From Kuafuiihalomonas sp039024635 (lineage in GTDB: Bacteria; Myxococcota; Kuafuiibacteriia; Kuafuiibacteriales; Kuafuiibacteriaceae): DNA of 64,000 nucleotides. A program made the position numbers and the translations under genes. Under the pieces are notes generated by a model, which was not told the DNA's origin, ran no database searches, and saw only the letters and a list, made by a program, of their open reading frames with translations. The stretch covers positions 1 to 64,000 of the forward strand of contig JBCCQA010000029.1 of the NCBI GenBank assembly GCA_039024635.1, read 5' to 3'. Below are positions 35,190 to 43,505 of this stretch, piece after piece; the first letter of the stretch is position 1; every line of letters begins with the position of its first letter.

Positions 35190-36846
35190 TGGCCCTTCCT
35201 TTCTCGGTGAAGAGGTCGACCTATGCGTGGTGGGCAGCGGGGCAGGTGGCGCGCCCATTGCCCACGCGCTGTCGGGCGCGGGCGCCAAGGTCGTGGTCCT
35301 GGAAAAGGGCCCTTGGTACCAAAAAGAGGACTTCGACCACGACGAGATCAAGAACGCCAGGCGCGACATGTGGGCCCCGCTCGTCATGGACGAGCCTCAT
35401 CTGCAGACCACCGAAGGGGGTCCTCGCCAGCCGACGAACAACGGCTGGATCGCGAACAACGTCGGGGGAGGGACGGTGCACATGAGCGGCTATTTCTACC
35501 GCCTGCACCCCGAAGACTTCCGGCTGGGCCGTCGCTACGCTGGCCTCGAGGACGCATCGGTCGCTGACTGGCCGATCGGCTACGAAGAGCTAGCTCCCTA
35601 CTACGACAAGGTCGAGAAAACGATTGGCGTCTCGGGCGCGGCAGGCGCTCACCCATTCGAGCCGCCGCGTAGCGGTCCCTACCCCCTGCCTCCGGTGGCC
35701 ACCAACCCCTTGGCGAAACTGGTCGAAGACGGCGCTCGCAAGAAGGGCTGGCATCCCTTCCAGATTCCCCGGGCCGTTCTCTCTAGACCGTACAAGGGCC
35801 GGAGCGGCTGCGTGTACTGCGACTACTGCGGAAGCTACGGCTGTGAGTCGGGCGCCAAGTCGAGCACGCTAGCCGCGCTGGTTCCCGAGGCCGTGGCCAC
35901 TGGCCGCTGCGAGATTCGACCCCACAGCATGGCCTTCGAAGTCGTGATCGACGCCAAGGGTAGAGCGAGCGGTGTCCGCTACTACGACTCCGATGGGAAG
36001 GCCCAGATGCAAAAGGCCAGAGTCGTATGTCTGGCCGCAACCTCCATCGAAACGGCCCGGCTTCTGCTGAACAGTCGTCCTCAGAGCTTCCCGGACGGAG
36101 TCGCCAACGGAAGCGGCCTGGTGGGGAGGAATCTGAGCTTCTCTACACTGGCCAAAGGGTTCGGCGAATTCGAGCGGGCCAAGCTTCCGAAGGGCCTTCA
36201 GCCGGTTCCGCCCAACCACTTCTTGGACAGGGCAATCCAAGATCACTACTTCATCGACGGGGAGTCGACTTTCGACAAGGGCGGGACCATTCACTATATC
36301 CTGCCTCACAGAAACGCGATCTACACCGCAGAGCGACTGGCAAAGCGCCACGAGCCCATGCTCTGGGGCGAGGCCCTAACCAAAGAGATCCAGAGGTACT
36401 ACGCCGAAGTCCATCAAGTGGAGTTCGAGATCTTCGGAGAGTTCCTGCCTGGCCCCAAGACATTCGTGAGCGTGGACGGTGACACCAAGGACAAGTTCGG
36501 TATCCCGGTGGCCACCATTCATCTCCAGCGTCATCCGGCCGCGGTTCGGAACGCTCGGACCTTGGCTTCGCTCGGGGTCCAGGTCTTCGAAGCCGCTGGT
36601 GCTGAGAGCACCTGGACCGATGCCGTCGGCGGCACGACTTATGTCCTTCAGCACGGGACTTGTCGCTTCGGCAGCGACCCTTCACGTTCGGTGCTGGACC
36701 CTGATTGCCGCAGTCACGAGGTCAAGAACCTCTATGTGACCGACGGAAGCTTCATGCCCAGCTCCGGAGGCGTGCCTACGACTTTGACCATCCTCGCCAA
36801 TGCCTTCCGCGTCGCCGACAAGATGATCGAGCACATGAAGGGCTGA
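35182..36846 (+). CDS. GMC-family FAD oxidoreductase (large subunit)
   Basis: 554 residues. The FAD Rossmann motif VVGSGAGGAPIAHALSGAGA is at about 15-34. The GMC signature region includes NNVGGGTVHMSGYFYRLHPE, and the C-terminal motif GTCRFGSDPSRSVLDPDCRS leads to NLYVTDGSFMPSSGGVPTTL. An unusual Cys cluster (CVYCDYCGSYGCESG, about 213-227) could bind an iron-sulfur cluster or metal, as in some gluconate/fructose dehydrogenases. No signal peptide is present, so export probably depends on the subunit 3 partner. ATG 35182 lies inside the end of that gene. Electrons would pass to the cytochrome encoded 4 bp downstream. The substrate is unknown. Confidence 0.9.
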   Translation: MADGPSFLGEEVDLCVVGSGAGGAPIAHALSGAGAKVVVLEKGPWYQKEDFDHDEIKNARRDMWAPLVMDEPHLQTTEGGPRQPTNNGWIANNVGGGTVHMSGYFYRLHPEDFRLGRRYAGLEDASVADWPIGYEELAPYYDKVEKTIGVSGAAGAHPFEPPRSGPYPLPPVATNPLAKLVEDGARKKGWHPFQIPRAVLSRPYKGRSGCVYCDYCGSYGCESGAKSSTLAALVPEAVATGRCEIRPHSMAFEVVIDAKGRASGVRYYDSDGKAQMQKARVVCLAATSIETARLLLNSRPQSFPDGVANGSGLVGRNLSFSTLAKGFGEFERAKLPKGLQPVPPNHFLDRAIQDHYFIDGESTFDKGGTIHYILPHRNAIYTAERLAKRHEPMLWGEALTKEIQRYYAEVHQVEFEIFGEFLPGPKTFVSVDGDTKDKFGIPVATIHLQRHPAAVRNARTLASLGVQVFEAAGAESTWTDAVGGTTYVLQHGTCRFGSDPSRSVLDPDCRSHEVKNLYVTDGSFMPSSGGVPTTLTILANAFRVADKMIEHMKG

Positions 36847-36850
36847 AGCC

Positions 36851-39127
36851 GTGCGCCGTGTCTTGATCGTCCTGGCCGTCGCGATACCGATCCTCATCCT
36901 TCTGTTCGCTCGTCCTCGTCCCGTTTCTGAGGGTACGGACGCAGACGAGCCCTCGGCGGTCGAGTCTTCGACGGGCTTGCCAAAGCTGGTCCACATCAGC
37001 CCACGCCACATCTCCAACGAGACTCCCTACCCGCTTCGGATAGTGGGTGAAGGCCTCCGGCCGGGGCTCGAGCTGCAGCTCGCAAGGAAGGAGGAGCGCT
37101 TCTCGTTCGAGCTGCGTCCCATCGACGATCGGCTTTCGATTGCGGTGGTCGAAGGGCTGTCGATCCCACCTCAGCTCTCACTGGCCGAGTTTCGGGCCAG
37201 CCTCGTCAGTTCAGACGGCGACCCCTCCAGCGGTACAGCACCGCTTTGGGTCGTCAACGACGCCGAGTACGGAACGGCGACCAGCTTGGCAGTCCATCCT
37301 CAGGGCAGTTCCGTTTTCGTAGCCTCTCGACACACGGATCAGATCCACGTTCACGACGGCTCCGGATGGAGAAGTCTGAAGACGGCCGATGGGCCCATCG
37401 ACCTCGCGACTTGGATCCCGCCCGGAAAGGCGCCCTGGCTGGTCGTCGCCCATCGATGGGCCCCCGAGCTGCGGCTCCTCAGGATGGACGACTCGAGCGG
37501 GCCCCATCGCACGGTCACGGTTCCGGCTGGCACGAGCCGTGTCGCCGTCTCCGGTAACTTCGCCTACTTGAGCAATCGGCGAACCGACGCCGTTCACGTC
37601 GTGGATCTTCTAAAGGGCGAGGTGGTCGCAAGCGGTCGGGTCGGCGTCGACCCCGGGCCGCTGGATGCGGAGGATGGGGTGCTGGTGGTCGGGAACGAAG
37701 GCTCGACGGATCTCGCCCATCTCCGGCTCGAGGACGAGAAGGACTTCGAGGTCACCTCGGACCAGCGAGTCGCCGCCGACGCGGGAACGTCCATCATCGG
37801 GGGACACACCGAGCCTTACCAGAAATTCGTGATGGCCAGTTCGGCTCCGAGGGACATCGTCCTCAGCCCAGAGCAGGGCGTGGCCTTCATCGCCGATGTC
37901 GGCCCGGTCGTGGGACCCAATCCGGACCGGATGGAGGTGAGCATGAACGGTGGGGTCGGCGTCTACGAGCTCGAGGCGCGCCGGGTGATCCGACACGTCT
38001 CCTTGAAGCGAGGCGTTCCTCGAGCTCTCGCCCTCGACCGGGAAGCAGGCGTCCTCTACGCGGCAGATATCGCCGCCGGGCGCGTCGTCGCGTTGGACGC
38101 CCGTCGACTGGTGAAGAGTGACGCCTCGGCGCGAGAGGCGATTCTGGTCGCGACCCAGGTCGAGCCCCCGGCCGGGACGCGATTCGTTCGTCCGGTCGAG
38201 GACTTTTCCGTCCAGGGACGCAACGGAACCTCCATCCACTCCGGGCCTGTGGATCTCGTCTTGGCGGCGGGTTCACTCTTCGTTCTCCAGCGCTTCACCG
38301 GCGTAGTCCACGAAGCCAAGCTGGAGGGAGTCCGTTCGGGGCACTTGAATCTGAAACCTCTAGGCACGGTGCCTGGACTCGCGACTCAGGCCCGAAGACG
38401 CTTCGGCGAGGTCCTCTACTACACCGACCTGGGTAACACTCGGATGAGCTGCGACGCCTGTCACTACGAAGGCCACAGCTCAGGCGTGCTCTTCACCAAG
38501 GGCGAGCCGATGCACATCTATCGAACCCCCACCATTCTCTCGTCTCGCGAGTCGCCACCCTATTTCACCCCCGCCCTCATCCCGTCGCTGCACGCGACGG
38601 CCGAGTTCGTCCTCGCTCGGAACAGGTTTCATAACCCTGATCCGACGCGTGTCGAGATCGCGGCCTTGGGCTCTTTTCAAGAGACCTATGTCCAACCCCC
38701 CAACCCGGAGCTGGCGACGGCATCAAGAGCGCTATTGACCGGAGGTCGTGCGCTCTTCGAGGGCAAGGGCGACTGCGCGCGCTGTCACCCCTCACCTCAG
38801 TTCACTACCGATCAAGATCCGAAGACGCGGCGTCGACTCTACGACGTGGGCACTCGAGTCACCCTGCCCCTCCGTCCCGAACTTCAGGACGACGATTTCT
38901 ATCCACTCCCCGCGCCCTCGCTGGTCGGCCTATGGAACAACTATCCGCTCCTTCATTCAGCCGCCGGAGGCTTTTCGGTCACCGCCGACGAGCGGGTCCT
39001 GGCCACCCACGACGACGCCATCGATGCAGTCTTCGAGATGGGGCTTGCCTCCGAGAAGCACGGTCGCCTTCACCAGTTGGACGACGCCGAAAGAGCTCTC
39101 CTGAAGTCTTGGCTCCTCCTGCTATGA
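36851..39127 (+). CDS. Di-heme cytochrome c with beta-propeller domain, electron acceptor for the GMC enzyme
   Basis: 758 residues, GTG start, with an uncleaved-looking N-terminal TM anchor (VLIVLAVAIPILILLFA). Residues about 45-115 are an IPT-like beta module (PKLVHISPRHISNETPYPLR). Residues about 130-480 are propeller blades (TSLAVHPQGSSVFVASRHTD, YLSNRRTDAVHVVDLLKGEV). The C-terminal part has two c-heme sites, CDACH (C534) and CARCH (C642), in a CCP/MauG-like context. It follows the GMC gene by 4 bp. The expected role is to take electrons from the flavoprotein and hand them to the respiratory chain in the periplasm. Confidence 0.8.
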   Translation: MRRVLIVLAVAIPILILLFARPRPVSEGTDADEPSAVESSTGLPKLVHISPRHISNETPYPLRIVGEGLRPGLELQLARKEERFSFELRPIDDRLSIAVVEGLSIPPQLSLAEFRASLVSSDGDPSSGTAPLWVVNDAEYGTATSLAVHPQGSSVFVASRHTDQIHVHDGSGWRSLKTADGPIDLATWIPPGKAPWLVVAHRWAPELRLLRMDDSSGPHRTVTVPAGTSRVAVSGNFAYLSNRRTDAVHVVDLLKGEVVASGRVGVDPGPLDAEDGVLVVGNEGSTDLAHLRLEDEKDFEVTSDQRVAADAGTSIIGGHTEPYQKFVMASSAPRDIVLSPEQGVAFIADVGPVVGPNPDRMEVSMNGGVGVYELEARRVIRHVSLKRGVPRALALDREAGVLYAADIAAGRVVALDARRLVKSDASAREAILVATQVEPPAGTRFVRPVEDFSVQGRNGTSIHSGPVDLVLAAGSLFVLQRFTGVVHEAKLEGVRSGHLNLKPLGTVPGLATQARRRFGEVLYYTDLGNTRMSCDACHYEGHSSGVLFTKGEPMHIYRTPTILSSRESPPYFTPALIPSLHATAEFVLARNRFHNPDPTRVEIAALGSFQETYVQPPNPELATASRALLTGGRALFEGKGDCARCHPSPQFTTDQDPKTRRRLYDVGTRVTLPLRPELQDDDFYPLPAPSLVGLWNNYPLLHSAAGGFSVTADERVLATHDDAIDAVFEMGLASEKHGRLHQLDDAERALLKSWLLLL

Positions 39128-39169
39128 GGTCTTGACTCGTCCATTCGACGCTCCCAGCGTCCAGCCGTC

Positions 39170-39811
39170 GTGGGTCGGCTCTTCCCGATGATCTTGGCCT
39201 TCGGCCTTTGCGCCTGCTCCGAATTCGCGGAAGGCGTCCCCAAAGCCCAGCTCGGCCCCCTCGTCCGGACCGGGACGGTGGCCTTGGAGCCTCTTCCCCA
39301 AACCCTGCCGGGCTTGCGCCCCATCGCCCTCGGCCCGGAGGCGCTCTCGATCCAGTTCGAGGCGGCCAAGCTCACCGGCAGGCATCAGGGAAGCTTCAAA
39401 CGGATGTCCGGCCGACTGGATTGGTCCCCGGACGAACCAGAGCGAAGCCGCCTCTTCATCGACGTGGAAACGGACTCGGTCGAGACCGACGCCCCAAAAC
39501 TGACCAAGCACTTAAAGTCCCCGGATTTCTTCGGCGTCGAGACCTACCCGAAGGCTCGCCTGGTCCTCGACTTGCTTCACCCCGAGGCGCCGGGCCAGTT
39601 CGAGGCGGAAGGGCGCTTGCAGCTCCACGGCATTGAACGAAGCATCCGTATCCCCGTGCAAATACAGGCCGAGTCGGGCCGGCTACGAGGGACCAGTAGC
39701 TTCGTCCTGGACAGAAAGGCCTTCGGAATCGTGTACGCGGGGCGCCCCGACGACCTGATTGCCTCCGAGGTGGTCCTTCGGGTGGAGCTCGAGGCCCGAA
39801 GCTCGCCCTGA
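39170..39811 (+). CDS. YceI-family lipoprotein
   Basis: 213 residues: GRLFPMILAFGLCACSEFAE gives a lipobox (LCAC). The YceI beta-barrel (about 55-210) shows the family's markers: FEAAKLTGRHQGSFKRMSG RLDW, DVETDSVETDAPKLTKHLKS PDFFGVETYPKA and FVLDRKAFGIVY. YceI proteins bind isoprenoid-type lipids in the periplasm. The start is GTG 39170 (alternative ATG 39188). It lies 42 bp after the cytochrome gene, so it may share the redox operon's transcript and could carry a quinone-like lipid; that link is inference. Confidence 0.85.
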   Translation: MGRLFPMILAFGLCACSEFAEGVPKAQLGPLVRTGTVALEPLPQTLPGLRPIALGPEALSIQFEAAKLTGRHQGSFKRMSGRLDWSPDEPERSRLFIDVETDSVETDAPKLTKHLKSPDFFGVETYPKARLVLDLLHPEAPGQFEAEGRLQLHGIERSIRIPVQIQAESGRLRGTSSFVLDRKAFGIVYAGRPDDLIASEVVLRVELEARSSP

Positions 39812-39979
39812 GGCTAGGTCTTCCATCGTTTTCCAGCGATGATGGTTTACAGCCCCGGCATAACCCCGTAGTAGTTAACCGGGCCTCGGTGTTCGGTGAC
39901 CCATCCTCGGTTCCATCCATCGGATGTCGAGTGCCCACTCTTCCCCCTCCACGGGCCCTGGGTCGACTAAACTAGATGC

Positions 39980-40645
39980 ATGGTCCGCTGGCTCTGGCGC
40001 GCGACGCTGTTGACCTTGGCCCTGACCGGCTTGCTCGGGGCGGCGCTTCTGGCACTTGGCGCCATCAACGACCAAACGGCCAAGATCCTCGGCACCTCTT
40101 TGACCCTGAGCGGGAGCAGCCTCTTGGCCATGGCCAACGTCGCCGCCTGGGACCGGCGACGCCTCCGCGGCCTGGCCGCTCTGGGAATGCTCGGTGTTCT
40201 CGCCAGCACCCTCATGGTCCTCGGCATGCTGTGGACCGATCTGGCACTCATGCGCCGAGAGACGGTTCAGCTCTTCATCGTGACCCTCGGTTTGACCCAC
40301 GCGTCCTTCTTGAGCCTGTCACGACCCCGAACCGGACTGGGCTGGGTCCGAGACGGAAGCGTCGGGGCGACGCTTCTGCTCACGGCCTTCGTGTGCGTGC
40401 TCATCCAGCTCGACGTCGACGACGCCCTGCCCCTCCGACTCCTCGCGGCCCATTCGGTGATCGTAGCCACCGGCTCCGTCCTCACGCTGCTCCTCCACCA
40501 ACGTACCCGGGGGAAGAAAGACGCCGAGTCCTGGTCTCTACGTTGCACTTGCCCGCGATGCCGCGAAGACCTTCGGCTTGGCTCCGGTCGCAACGACTGC
40601 CCGAAGTGCGGGCTCGAAATCGCCATCCGCTTCCAAGGAGCGTAG
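39980..40645 (+). CDS. Membrane protein with C-terminal zinc ribbon
   Basis: 221 residues with about six TM helices (for example WLWRATLLTLALTGLLGAAL, LGMLGVLASTLMVLGMLW, GATLLLTAFVCVLIQLDV, HSVIVATGSVLTLLLHQ). A cytosolic C-terminal ribbon follows with CTCPRC and CPKCG (about 188-212), which could bind one zinc. No named family is recognised. It is a single gene flanked by a non-coding gap on the 5' side and converging with the HhH-GPD gene at its 3' end. Confidence 0.65.
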   Translation: MVRWLWRATLLTLALTGLLGAALLALGAINDQTAKILGTSLTLSGSSLLAMANVAAWDRRRLRGLAALGMLGVLASTLMVLGMLWTDLALMRRETVQLFIVTLGLTHASFLSLSRPRTGLGWVRDGSVGATLLLTAFVCVLIQLDVDDALPLRLLAAHSVIVATGSVLTLLLHQRTRGKKDAESWSLRCTCPRCREDLRLGSGRNDCPKCGLEIAIRFQGA

Positions 40646-40654
40646 TGCTAGTGG

Positions 40655-41578
40655 CTAATGCCGGCTAGTTCGGCCCGGGCCGGGACCGGAGCCCCGCCGA
40701 GGACCAAATCGAGGGGTCGGAATGCCAGACTCCTGCAACATACGAATGACGCGGAAGCGCTGCCCTCGGTGGGGCGCCAGCAGCTCCACCATGCGCGGGT
40801 CGTCCGCCCGATCCTCACCGGCGAGGGCGAAACCCACCAGCCGGGGAAGATCGTAGTCCCCGAGCGGAACCGCGTCCGTGAACCCTAGGGCGAAGCCCAG
40901 GACGAACTGGCTGGTCCAGACACCCACGCCCGGCAGCGCTCGCAAGCGCTTATCCGCGGCTTGGGGGGACATGCTGCTGATCTCCTCCAATCGGCGCCAG
41001 GAAACGGCTGCGCGCTTGAGCGTTTGCGCCCGGCGAGCGTCCACCCCGAGGTCTTGATAACGACTCTGAGGCAGCGAGCGCCACAAGCTCGGGGGAGGCT
41101 GCGCGTAGACCTCCGGAAAAGGACCGGGCGCTGGCTCGCCGTGCCGCAGGAGGATCTGCCGATAAGACCAGGCCGCATCCCGCCACGAGACCCGTTGCTG
41201 AAGCACCATGGTCACGAAGGACTCAAAGACGGTGGGCGTCTGCACCAGTCGGAGGGCCGAGAGCTTCTTGGCGAGCTTACGAAGGACCGGATGCTCCCGG
41301 AACTCCGGCGTGTCGCCATCATCCACTCCGAGCATCGACGGGGCTCGCTCGATGAGTCGTTCGGCACCCGGTCCATAAGTGTGCACTTCGAAGCTCTGCC
41401 TGTCTCGCCGCTCGACCCGAAGTAGGCCCGGCCCTTCGGGAGTACTGACACCCCGCAGAAAGCCGGACTCATGGAGGCGATAGCTGGGATCCGCAGGTCC
41501 GAAGCGGAGGAGGCGCACGCTCGACATCAGGCCGAGGGGCCGGTCCGTCGTGACGATCCGCTGATGAACCCGCCCCAT
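40655..41578 (-). CDS. HhH-GPD DNA glycosylase (AlkA/3-methyladenine-type)
   Basis: 307 residues. The helix-hairpin-helix region LRALPGVGVWTSQFVLGFAL is followed by the catalytic Asp in VPLGDYDLPRLVGFAL, the GPD motif of base-excision glycosylases. The AlkA-like part VQTPTVFESFVTMVLQQRVS WRDAAWSY lies before it. Such enzymes remove alkylated bases. The N-terminal about 100 residues form the TBP-like sheet domain. There is no C-terminal FeS Cys cluster. ATG 41578 lies 4 bp after the Cys-rich membrane gene's stop, so it is the last gene of a three-gene operon, even though the products have no obvious link. Confidence 0.8.
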   Translation of the reverse strand: MGRVHQRIVTTDRPLGLMSSVRLLRFGPADPSYRLHESGFLRGVSTPEGPGLLRVERRDRQSFEVHTYGPGAERLIERAPSMLGVDDGDTPEFREHPVLRKLAKKLSALRLVQTPTVFESFVTMVLQQRVSWRDAAWSYRQILLRHGEPAPGPFPEVYAQPPPSLWRSLPQSRYQDLGVDARRAQTLKRAAVSWRRLEEISSMSPQAADKRLRALPGVGVWTSQFVLGFALGFTDAVPLGDYDLPRLVGFALAGEDRADDPRMVELLAPHRGQRFRVIRMLQESGIPTPRFGPRRGSGPGPGRTSRH

Positions 41579-41582
41579 GAGC

Positions 41583-41933
41583 TCAGCTCCCGAAGAACAG
41601 CCACTTGGGGTAGTCCGTCGCCCAGGCGCTGACAGCGCTAGCCACGAGGCTGGCCATCGCGTAGCCGAGCAGGCCGCCGACCCAACTGAAGGACTGCTTG
41701 CGATGGCCGCCAACCCAAGTTCCGGCCACCAGGACCACGCCGACGAGGAGCAAAGCCGTCCCGGACATGACACACCAGGGACAGTCGGGCTCGGTCGCGT
41801 GATGGATGTTGCAGGGCTCGGTTCCGCCGAAGCCGATCATGCGGCAGCCGCAGCGGAAGAGGACATTGCATGTGGGATGAACGACGAGGCTGACGAAAAG
41901 GAGAATACCCGTGAGCTCCAGTACGGGCCGCAT
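41583..41933 (-). CDS. Small Cys-rich membrane protein
   Basis: 116 residues with four hydrophobic segments (about 4-18, 45-62, 73-90, 95-110). A loop between the first two carries HPTCNVLFRCGCRMIGFGG then EPCNIHHATEPDCPWC: six Cys and three His in about 35 residues, ending in a CPWC that looks like a redox or metal-binding CxxC. GAAGG lies before ATG 41933, which decides the start over an overlapping GTG at 41945. I know no named family. It lies 8 bp after the EamA transporter and 4 bp before the glycosylase. Confidence 0.65.
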   Translation of the reverse strand: MRPVLELTGILLFVSLVVHPTCNVLFRCGCRMIGFGGTEPCNIHHATEPDCPWCVMSGTALLLVGVVLVAGTWVGGHRKQSFSWVGGLLGYAMASLVASAVSAWATDYPKWLFFGS

Positions 41934-41941
41934 CCAGGCCT

Positions 41942-42823
41942 TCACACTAGTAACAGCCCCACGCCAGCCACCGCGATGCAAGCACCGAGCACCGCCCGTA
42001 GGCTCACGCGCTCTCCGGTCAAGACGGCGAGGGGAAGGACGAACAGCGGGCTGGTCGACTGGAGCGTAGCGGCGACGCCCGCGAAGGCGTGCTGTAGCGC
42101 GTACACCGAGAGCCAGATGCCCAGATATGTCCCGATGAAGGTGCCGACCAGAATATCGCGTCCGAGGGCCGGAGCGGTGAATCGACCGAGCTCTCGCCAT
42201 TTCCCGGCCAGCCCGACCTGCACCGCGAGGGCCAAGCTGCCCACCGCCAAACGCACCGCTGACACCTCGAGCGCCGAGATACCGAGCCCTCCCTTCTTGA
42301 CGAAGACCGAGCCCAAAGCTTGGCCCAAGGCAGCCCCAAGCCCGAACAGGACGCCGCTCCAGAGTCGAGGATCAACACGACCGTCGGGACTGCGCTCGGC
42401 CACGACCCAGGCCACACCGACCATCGTGATCAGGATGCCGAGGGCCATGCGGCCGGAGATGGCCTCGCCGAGAAACATCGCGCCCAAACCGGCCGTGAGA
42501 GGGGGGGCCAGAGCCCAGAACAGCAGCGCTCGCCTAGGGCCGAGGCGGTTCAGGGCCTGGAAGAATGCAGTATCCCCCCAGCTCAAACCCAAGACGGCCG
42601 AGGCCCCCAACCAGCCCCAGTCGGAAGCGCTCAGGCCCCCCGGCCAAACCCGAGACTCGAGGAGGGCCATGGTGAGGACCAGGCCCAGACCCCCTAGACC
42701 GCACTTCACGAAGTTGAGGGTCACGGGGGAGACACTGTTGCCCAAGCGAGCGAATAGGATGGACGCCACGGCCCAAGTCAGGGCCGCTGCAGTGGCGGCA
42801 AGCTCTCCCAAAGGGGGCTCCAA
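41942..42823 (-). CDS. EamA/DMT-superfamily transporter
   Basis: 293 residues with ten TM helices in two EamA halves (AATAAALTWAVASILFARLG ... and LWSGVLFGLGAALGQALGSV ...). The typical motifs are present: FVKCGLGGLGLVL, ALGILITMVGV and LQSTSPLFVLPLAVLTGERV. These are inner-membrane exporters of metabolites or amino acids; the substrate is unknown. The TTG start at 42823 shares its first base with the ATG of the divergent scramblase-like gene, so one of the two starts may be misplaced. No promoter was resolved. Confidence 0.85.
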   Translation of the reverse strand: MEPPLGELAATAAALTWAVASILFARLGNSVSPVTLNFVKCGLGGLGLVLTMALLESRVWPGGLSASDWGWLGASAVLGLSWGDTAFFQALNRLGPRRALLFWALAPPLTAGLGAMFLGEAISGRMALGILITMVGVAWVVAERSPDGRVDPRLWSGVLFGLGAALGQALGSVFVKKGGLGISALEVSAVRLAVGSLALAVQVGLAGKWRELGRFTAPALGRDILVGTFIGTYLGIWLSVYALQHAFAGVAATLQSTSPLFVLPLAVLTGERVSLRAVLGACIAVAGVGLLLV

Positions 42824-43494
42824 TGAACCAGGGCCCCCTTGTCTGCAACTTGATCATGACATCGTGTAGCGGAGTGTACGAGCTCGCCCGGCCCTTCAGC
42901 CACTATGATCAGCTCACGGTTCGTCAGAAGAAGAACTGGACCGAGATACTGCTCTCCTTCGAGATGCGGAACCGATACGAGGTTTTCGATCAGTCGGGCC
43001 AGGCCGTCCTGACGGCTCAGGAGACCGGCACTGGGGTCGCCGCCTTCCTGGGTCGCTTGTTCCTCGGGCCGACCCGGCCTTTCCACAGCGAGATCACCGA
43101 GTCCGGAAGCGGCCGGGTTCTCCTGAGGCTGCATCGCCCCTTCCGCTTCATCTTTCACGAACTCCAGGTCAGCGACGGGGACGGTCGACCGCTAGGCACC
43201 ATCACCCGGCGTTGGAGCTGGCTTCGGCGCACTTACAACATCCGAAGCGCGCAAGGCCAGGAGCTCGAGATCTTTGGGCCCTTCTTCAAGCCTTGGACCT
43301 TCGAACTGAAGGACGCGGGACATGTGGTCGGCCACATCCGGAAGCGTTGGAGCGGACTGGGCAAGGAGATGTTTACCGATGCCGACAACTTCGGGGTGGA
43401 GCTCGGTCAGCTTCAGACCCCCGAGCTAAAGGCTCTCGCCTTTGCCGCCACCGTGCTCATCGACGTCGTTCACTTCGAGCGCTCCAAAGGTTAG
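42823..43494 (+). CDS. Phospholipid scramblase-related protein (LURP-one/Tubby-like fold)
   Basis: 223 residues with the scramblase/LURP1 beta-barrel pattern: FSHYDQLTVRQKKNWTEILL, FEMRNRYEVFDQSGQAVLTA, LRLHRPFRFIFHELQVSDGD GRPLGTITRRWSW, and YNIRSAQGQELEIFGPF...FE. The C-terminus is a hydrophobic helix (LKALAFAATVLIDVVHF) that could contact the membrane. Bacterial members are uncharacterised. ATG 42823 has GGGGG 5 nt upstream; ATG 42856 is an alternative. The MoxR/RavA-like gene follows at 11 bp, so the three genes to 46123 likely form an operon. Confidence 0.75.
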   Translation: MNQGPLVCNLIMTSCSGVYELARPFSHYDQLTVRQKKNWTEILLSFEMRNRYEVFDQSGQAVLTAQETGTGVAAFLGRLFLGPTRPFHSEITESGSGRVLLRLHRPFRFIFHELQVSDGDGRPLGTITRRWSWLRRTYNIRSAQGQELEIFGPFFKPWTFELKDAGHVVGHIRKRWSGLGKEMFTDADNFGVELGQLQTPELKALAFAATVLIDVVHFERSKG

Positions 43495-43505
43495 GCTGAG
43501 CGTCC

